Source of the DNA: an uncultured Bacteroidota bacterium
Lineage (GTDB): Bacteria; Bacteroidota; Bacteroidia; UKL13-3
NCBI GenBank assembly: GCA_903850915.1
Contig: CAINMV010000037.1
Location: forward strand, 1-64,000
Direction: 5' to 3'
Length of the DNA: 64,000 nt
Shown here: piece after piece, positions 60,673 through 64,000 of the stretch
Numbering within the stretch: the stretch's first letter is position 1
Layout of the letters: every line of letters begins with the position of its first letter
The notes under the pieces: generated by a model
What the model was told of the DNA's origin: nothing
Databases searched by the model: none
Seen by the model: only the letters and a program-made list of their open reading frames with translations
Translations under genes and position numbers: made by a program

Positions 60673-61578
60673 ATGAGTTGGACAGGGTATAAAAAAAGCT
60701 TCAAAGCTTATTTGCAATTAGAGAAGGGTCTCTCCAAAAATACTATTGAGGCGTATCTCGATGATGTGAATAAACTTACCCAATTTGTAGATTTTCACCA
60801 ACTTAATTTATCGCCACAAGAATTTACACTTAAATACCTTCGCGAATTCATTGGCTGGCTTCATGAACTTGGCTTAAGTGCCTTTTCGCAGGCTCGCATT
60901 ATATCAGGTATTAAAGCATTTTTTGAGTTTCTGTTGAATGAGGAGATTATTAAAGCTAGTCCAGCCGAACTATTGGAAGCACCACGCCTAGCCAGAAATT
61001 TGCCAGATGTGCTGTCGGGACAAGAAATAGATAAGATTTTAGATTTTATTGACCTCTCCATTCCCTTCGGACATCGCAACAGGGCTATTGTGGAAACACT
61101 TTACAGCTGCGGTTTGCGGGTAAGTGAATTGGTTAACTTAAAACTCACCGATATTTATCCGCAAGAAAAGTTTATTAGGGTTACCGGCAAGGGCGATAAA
61201 GAACGACTTGTTCCTATTGGCAAGATTGCGTTGAAACAAATTGCCAACTATACTAAAGAAAGGGCACAATCAAAAATAGATACTGGGTCTAAAAATATTC
61301 TTTTTTTAAACAACCGTGGTAAAGCCATTTCCAGAGTGATGGTATTTCTTATTGTTAAAAAACTTGTAAAAGAAGCTGGCATCAAAAAGTCTATTTCGCC
61401 ACATACTTTTCGTCATAGTTTTGCTACAGTATTAATTGAAAATGGGGCCGACTTAAGAGCTGTTCAGGCAATGCTTGGACATGCCAGTATTACGACTACA
61501 GAAATATATACGCATCTCGATCGTAAATATTTGCATCAAATAGTGAATAAGTATCACCCAAGAGGAAACAACAATTAA
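60673..61578 (+). CDS. xerD: Tyrosine recombinase XerD
   Basis: This is a 301-residue site-specific recombinase that resolves chromosome dimers at dif. N-terminal SAM-like DNA-binding domain (about 5-90), catalytic domain from about 105. The catalytic set is complete: Arg149 in CGLRVSEL, Lys in GKGDKERLVP, HxxR in PHTFRHSFAT, His in LGHAS, and Tyr279 in TEIYTHLD. Its place beside aroQ is the housekeeping arrangement of Bacteroidota, so it is not the integrase of the island at the other end of the window. Confidence 0.93.
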   Translation: MSWTGYKKSFKAYLQLEKGLSKNTIEAYLDDVNKLTQFVDFHQLNLSPQEFTLKYLREFIGWLHELGLSAFSQARIISGIKAFFEFLLNEEIIKASPAELLEAPRLARNLPDVLSGQEIDKILDFIDLSIPFGHRNRAIVETLYSCGLRVSELVNLKLTDIYPQEKFIRVTGKGDKERLVPIGKIALKQIANYTKERAQSKIDTGSKNILFLNNRGKAISRVMVFLIVKKLVKEAGIKKSISPHTFRHSFATVLIENGADLRAVQAMLGHASITTTEIYTHLDRKYLHQIVNKYHPRGNNN

Positions 61579-61584
61579 GATAAC

Positions 61585-62943
61585 TTAGAAACGCTTACCA
61601 ACACCCATTCCTACTTGAAACTGCCAGGGATATTCACGATACCAATGACTATTTTTTGAAATACTAGTGACTGCGATTTTAAATTGAGGAGCAAGTGACC
61701 ACTCCACATTTCGCTTGGCTTTGTAAACAATTCCATAACCTAGTATTGTATTAATGGCATCCTTATACGAAGGAAAGAGGTCAACGTTCGCTGTTTTATT
61801 AATGATGTCGACAAAACCAACATTATCGGCATCAGGCATTCGAGCTGTAATACCTCTAATAAACATATATGAGAATCCTATATGAATAACTGTGCTTAAA
61901 TTTTTATATTTAGGCATCGGCATGGCGTATTCAAAAACTACAGGTATTTCGTTGAGTGCATATTTATTGTTAAAAGAATGCGTATTCCCAACAGAGATTG
62001 TATCACCGATGTTACTCATATTTTTTTCCTGCAGGTTGGGATCAATCTGTGATAGTGAAACAGCTTGTCCGCAATTGCAAGAAGAAGTAGTTGTATTGTA
62101 ATAAAGGGTTTGATTAACCTGCGTAAAATAATAACCCGACTTAACGCGAAGATTTTTAATGACATTCATTTTTACACCAAAACCAGTAGTATAACTAAAA
62201 CCTATTTTGCTAATACCCTTGCGTAGATTTTTATTGTCGGCAATAGTTTTAGGAGTAAAATACTTAACCAAAGGATCTTTTAGAATTATATTACTTATAC
62301 CTGGAGCATAGTAAATTTCTAATTCAAAATTATCTTCCTTCTTTTCATTCGGTTTAATTCGTATCGCTTCAGCAGCTAAAACAGAATCAATTCTCAAAGA
62401 TTCATTTGTATTCGGATCTGCCACCTGAGCCACCTCTTCAGAATCATTTTTTACGCCTGTGTTGATTTCTGCTTCTGACGTTAAACCATTAATTGAGAGC
62501 AACGTTGTAGGCTTTGGTGTATTTGGTGAACTAGGCGAAGCGATAGCCTCTTCATCCTGTAAAATTATTTTAGTTTGATTTGAATTGTAGCGGGCAACCT
62601 TTTGGGGTGTTACCTTTGGATGAACTTCATGAACTTCAACTGTGCTAAGGCGCTGATGTAATTCATTAAGCGCTAAGGACTCTGTTTTTTCTCCAACATC
62701 AGCAATGGCGGCAAAGCGTACTTGCTCTTTTTGAGTATCAACAATAATTCTTTGGGCTGAGAAATTCATTGAAGTTAACCATAAAGCGATAGCTCCAATA
62801 AAAACAAAAGGAAGAACCCAAAAATAGTATCTCCGTTTTTTCTGAACAGGTATTTCTGCATCAAGTTGCTTTAACAGCTTCTGCCACGAAGCATATTTTG
62901 GCTCCTCCTTAAAATCTTCAAATTTACTTTTTAATGAACTCAT
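61585..62943 (-). CDS. Membrane-anchored anti-sigma-like protein with C-terminal barrel-like domain
   Basis: About 36 N-terminal residues (KFEDFKEEPKYASWQKLLKQ) are cytoplasmic and helical, then one membrane helix (about 41-60, FWVLPFVFIGAIALW), a long Ser/Thr/Asn-rich linker (about 70-205) and a beta-rich C-terminal domain (about 207-452, LEIYYAPGISN ... FQVGMGVGKRF) that resembles a small outer-membrane barrel of the PorT/OMP_b-brl kind and ends in Phe. It starts 2 bases after the sigma-factor stop, the standard place for an anti-sigma factor. It converges on xerD. No zinc-type anti-sigma motif is seen, so the role is inferred. Confidence 0.72.
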   Translation of the reverse strand: MSSLKSKFEDFKEEPKYASWQKLLKQLDAEIPVQKKRRYYFWVLPFVFIGAIALWLTSMNFSAQRIIVDTQKEQVRFAAIADVGEKTESLALNELHQRLSTVEVHEVHPKVTPQKVARYNSNQTKIILQDEEAIASPSSPNTPKPTTLLSINGLTSEAEINTGVKNDSEEVAQVADPNTNESLRIDSVLAAEAIRIKPNEKKEDNFELEIYYAPGISNIILKDPLVKYFTPKTIADNKNLRKGISKIGFSYTTGFGVKMNVIKNLRVKSGYYFTQVNQTLYYNTTTSSCNCGQAVSLSQIDPNLQEKNMSNIGDTISVGNTHSFNNKYALNEIPVVFEYAMPMPKYKNLSTVIHIGFSYMFIRGITARMPDADNVGFVDIINKTANVDLFPSYKDAINTILGYGIVYKAKRNVEWSLAPQFKIAVTSISKNSHWYREYPWQFQVGMGVGKRF

Positions 62944-62945
62944 GG

Positions 62946-63530
62946 TTAATTTTTAACATGTGATAAAAATGATTTTTCCATTAAATTTTTCAAGAATACC
63001 TTGCCACGACTAAGCTGCGATTTGCTAGTTCCTTCGCTAATTCCCATAGCCTCAGAGATTTCTTTATGCGAATAGCCTTCGATGGCATACATATTTAGTA
63101 CCATACGATAACCCTCCGGCATTTCGTCCATAAGTTTAATAATATCCCTTGCTGTCATATTGTCGATTACGTAATCATTCACTTGAACATCGTGAGCTTG
63201 AAATTCATCAAAAGGCATTCTCTTAATTTTTCTATAGTGTTCAATGGCCGTATATACCATGATGCGCTTCATCCAACCTTCAAAAGAACCTGTGGCGGTA
63301 TAGTTTCCTACTAATTTATAAATTTTCATAAACCCTTCCATCATCACATCTTCAGCCTCCATTCTACTCTTTACGTAACGAAGACAAATTCCCAGCATCA
63401 GCCCAGCATACTTTTTGTAAAGTCGCTCCTGGCTTTTCCTGTTGTTTTGTCTACATCCCTCGATGAGCTCAGCCTCGCTTTCTTGCATGACAGTTCGGTG
63501 ATTTTTAGGGGTAATCGCAACGAATTTCAT
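62946..63530 (-). CDS. ECF-type RNA polymerase sigma factor
   Basis: This 194-residue sigma-70 relative has region 2 at about 35-100 (GICLRYVKSRMEAEDVMMEGF, GWMKRIMVYTAIE) and region 4 at about 130-185 (MPEGYRMVLNMYAIEGYSHKEISEAMGISEGTSKSQL). The first ATG (63530) is used; a second at 63488 would also leave a full sigma factor. A 7-base inverted repeat spans the first start. It is co-transcribed with the anti-sigma-like membrane protein (2-base gap). The target regulon is not visible. Confidence 0.92.
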   Translation of the reverse strand: MKFVAITPKNHRTVMQESEAELIEGCRQNNRKSQERLYKKYAGLMLGICLRYVKSRMEAEDVMMEGFMKIYKLVGNYTATGSFEGWMKRIMVYTAIEHYRKIKRMPFDEFQAHDVQVNDYVIDNMTARDIIKLMDEMPEGYRMVLNMYAIEGYSHKEISEAMGISEGTSKSQLSRGKVFLKNLMEKSFLSHVKN

Positions 63531-63540
63531 AAACGTTGCG
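63516..63540. promoter_or_regulatory. Inverted repeat spanning the sigma-factor start codon
   Basis: Arms CGCAACG (63516-63522) and CGTTGCG (63534-63540) are separated by 11 bases that include the ATG. In mRNA this would fold into a hairpin with the start codon in the loop, or it could be an operator in DNA. Only symmetry supports it. Confidence 0.35.
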
Positions 63541-63724
63541 TACCCTTATCAAAAATACAAATAAAAATTAGGCAAATTTCATTGAAAACATAAAAACACT
63601 AAAACAACATAGAATTAGCAAAATTAAATTCTATTAATACTAGGATAGAATCGAAAAATCGAGTAAAATGGGATGATTTCCGATTTTTATTTGTTTTTTC
63701 GTATGCTGAATTCGGCAATTGGTT

Positions 63725-64000
63725 ATGCAAAAAATACAAACCGTACTTTCCCCATTACTACTTCAACTTACAAGCTTAGAAGAGAAAGTTGTGGTTGTTA
63801 TTGATGTGTTAAGAGCTACAAGCAGCATTTGTGTTGCCTTTGCCCATGGTGCATCCAAAATTATTCCGGTGGCCACCCCCGAAGAGTGTATGCAATATAA
63901 AATACAAGGTTTTATTGCTGCTGCTGAGCGTGATGGTAAGCCTGTTGATGGCTTCAGTATTGGCAATTCGCCCTTTAGTTACATGACTGAAGAAATAAAT
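63725..64000 (+). CDS. comB: 2-Phosphosulfolactate phosphatase-like protein (ComB family), 3' end cut by window
   Basis: The frame from the ATG at 63725 stays open for 92 codons to the window edge with no stop, so the gene is partial. It carries the ComB signature: VVVVIDVLRATSSICVAFAHGA, an AAERDGKPVDGF segment with the Glu-Arg pair, and FSIGNSPF. ComB-type enzymes remove phosphate from 2-phosphosulfolactate in coenzyme M synthesis; in bacteria without coenzyme M the family's substrate is uncertain. It is divergent from the sigma-factor gene. Confidence 0.82.
   Translation, partial: MQKIQTVLSPLLLQLTSLEEKVVVVIDVLRATSSICVAFAHGASKIIPVATPEECMQYKIQGFIAAAERDGKPVDGFSIGNSPFSYMTEEIN

Noticed and set aside
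60673-61578. XerD considered as the integrase of the tRNA-Arg island
   Set aside because: It is 56 kb from the island, sits in the conserved aroQ/xerD arrangement and has the housekeeping XerD layout.
1-64000. CRISPR arrays, rRNA genes, riboswitches and insertion sequences
   Set aside because: Looked for on both strands; no regularly spaced repeats, rRNA-like sequence, recognisable riboswitch core or transposase was seen.

Overview
The window looks like a chromosomal segment of an AT-rich member of the Bacteroidota. The evidence is about ten proteins ending in type IX secretion (T9SS) type A sorting domains ('YPNP...' followed by a C-terminal beta domain), promoters of the TTTG / TAnnTTTG type (a very clean one precedes rpsT), an S46 dipeptidyl-peptidase, Bacteroidota-type lipoprotein signals, and a divergent aroQ/xerD pair. 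Genus cannot be assigned from sequence alone.

Layout. (1) 1-4595: accessory island next to the 3' end of tRNA-Arg(CCG). It holds an orphan Rhs C-terminal tip with an L,D-transpeptidase-like toxin domain, an adjacent lipoprotein that is probably its immunity protein, two linked genes of unknown function, an excisionase-like HTH protein and a 290-residue unknown protein. No integrase is visible. (2) 4822-18922: core genes: cytidine deaminase, a DPP11-type peptidase, a TPR protein, a Gre-like factor, an M13 peptidase, an isoaspartyl peptidase and a 1909-residue alpha-2-macroglobulin-like protein. (3) 18935-33712, all minus strand: a run of exported proteins comprising a DUF1566 protein, a HupE/UreJ-like membrane protein, a YHYH protein, two purple-acid-phosphatase-like enzymes, two thioredoxin-fold proteins, two multicopper oxidases and a sulfatase. 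Most carry T9SS sorting domains. (4) 33884-47730, all minus strand: a glucan-utilisation locus without SusC/SusD. An ECF sigma factor precedes a tightly packed run: clan GH-A hydrolase, two outer-membrane beta-barrels, two lipoproteins, GH3 and GH16. A T9SS carbohydrate-binding protein, a terminator and a FucP-like sugar transporter follow. (5) 48210-64000: a T9SS M1 peptidase, a divergent cyanophycinase/cyanophycin synthetase pair, rpsT, DedA, M20 and M1 peptidases, a DUF4468-like protein, a glycosyltransferase, aroQ, xerD, a sigma factor next to a membrane protein with a barrel-like domain, and the start of a comB-like gene cut by the window edge.

How the genes work together. Peptide use is a theme: DPP11, M13, two M1, M20, isoaspartyl peptidase and cyanophycinase. 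The isoaspartyl peptidase at 12094 could finish cyanophycin breakdown by splitting beta-Asp-Arg. The glucan locus would cut beta-glucan at the surface (GH16), move oligosaccharides through the barrels, finish hydrolysis in the periplasm (GH3, GH-A) and import sugar through the MFS transporter. The best candidates for undescribed biology are the SusCD-less locus with its paired barrels, the secreted copper-oxidase/phosphatase/YHYH operon, and the Rhs-tip/lipoprotein pair. All functions are inferred from sequence motifs; no database search was run.
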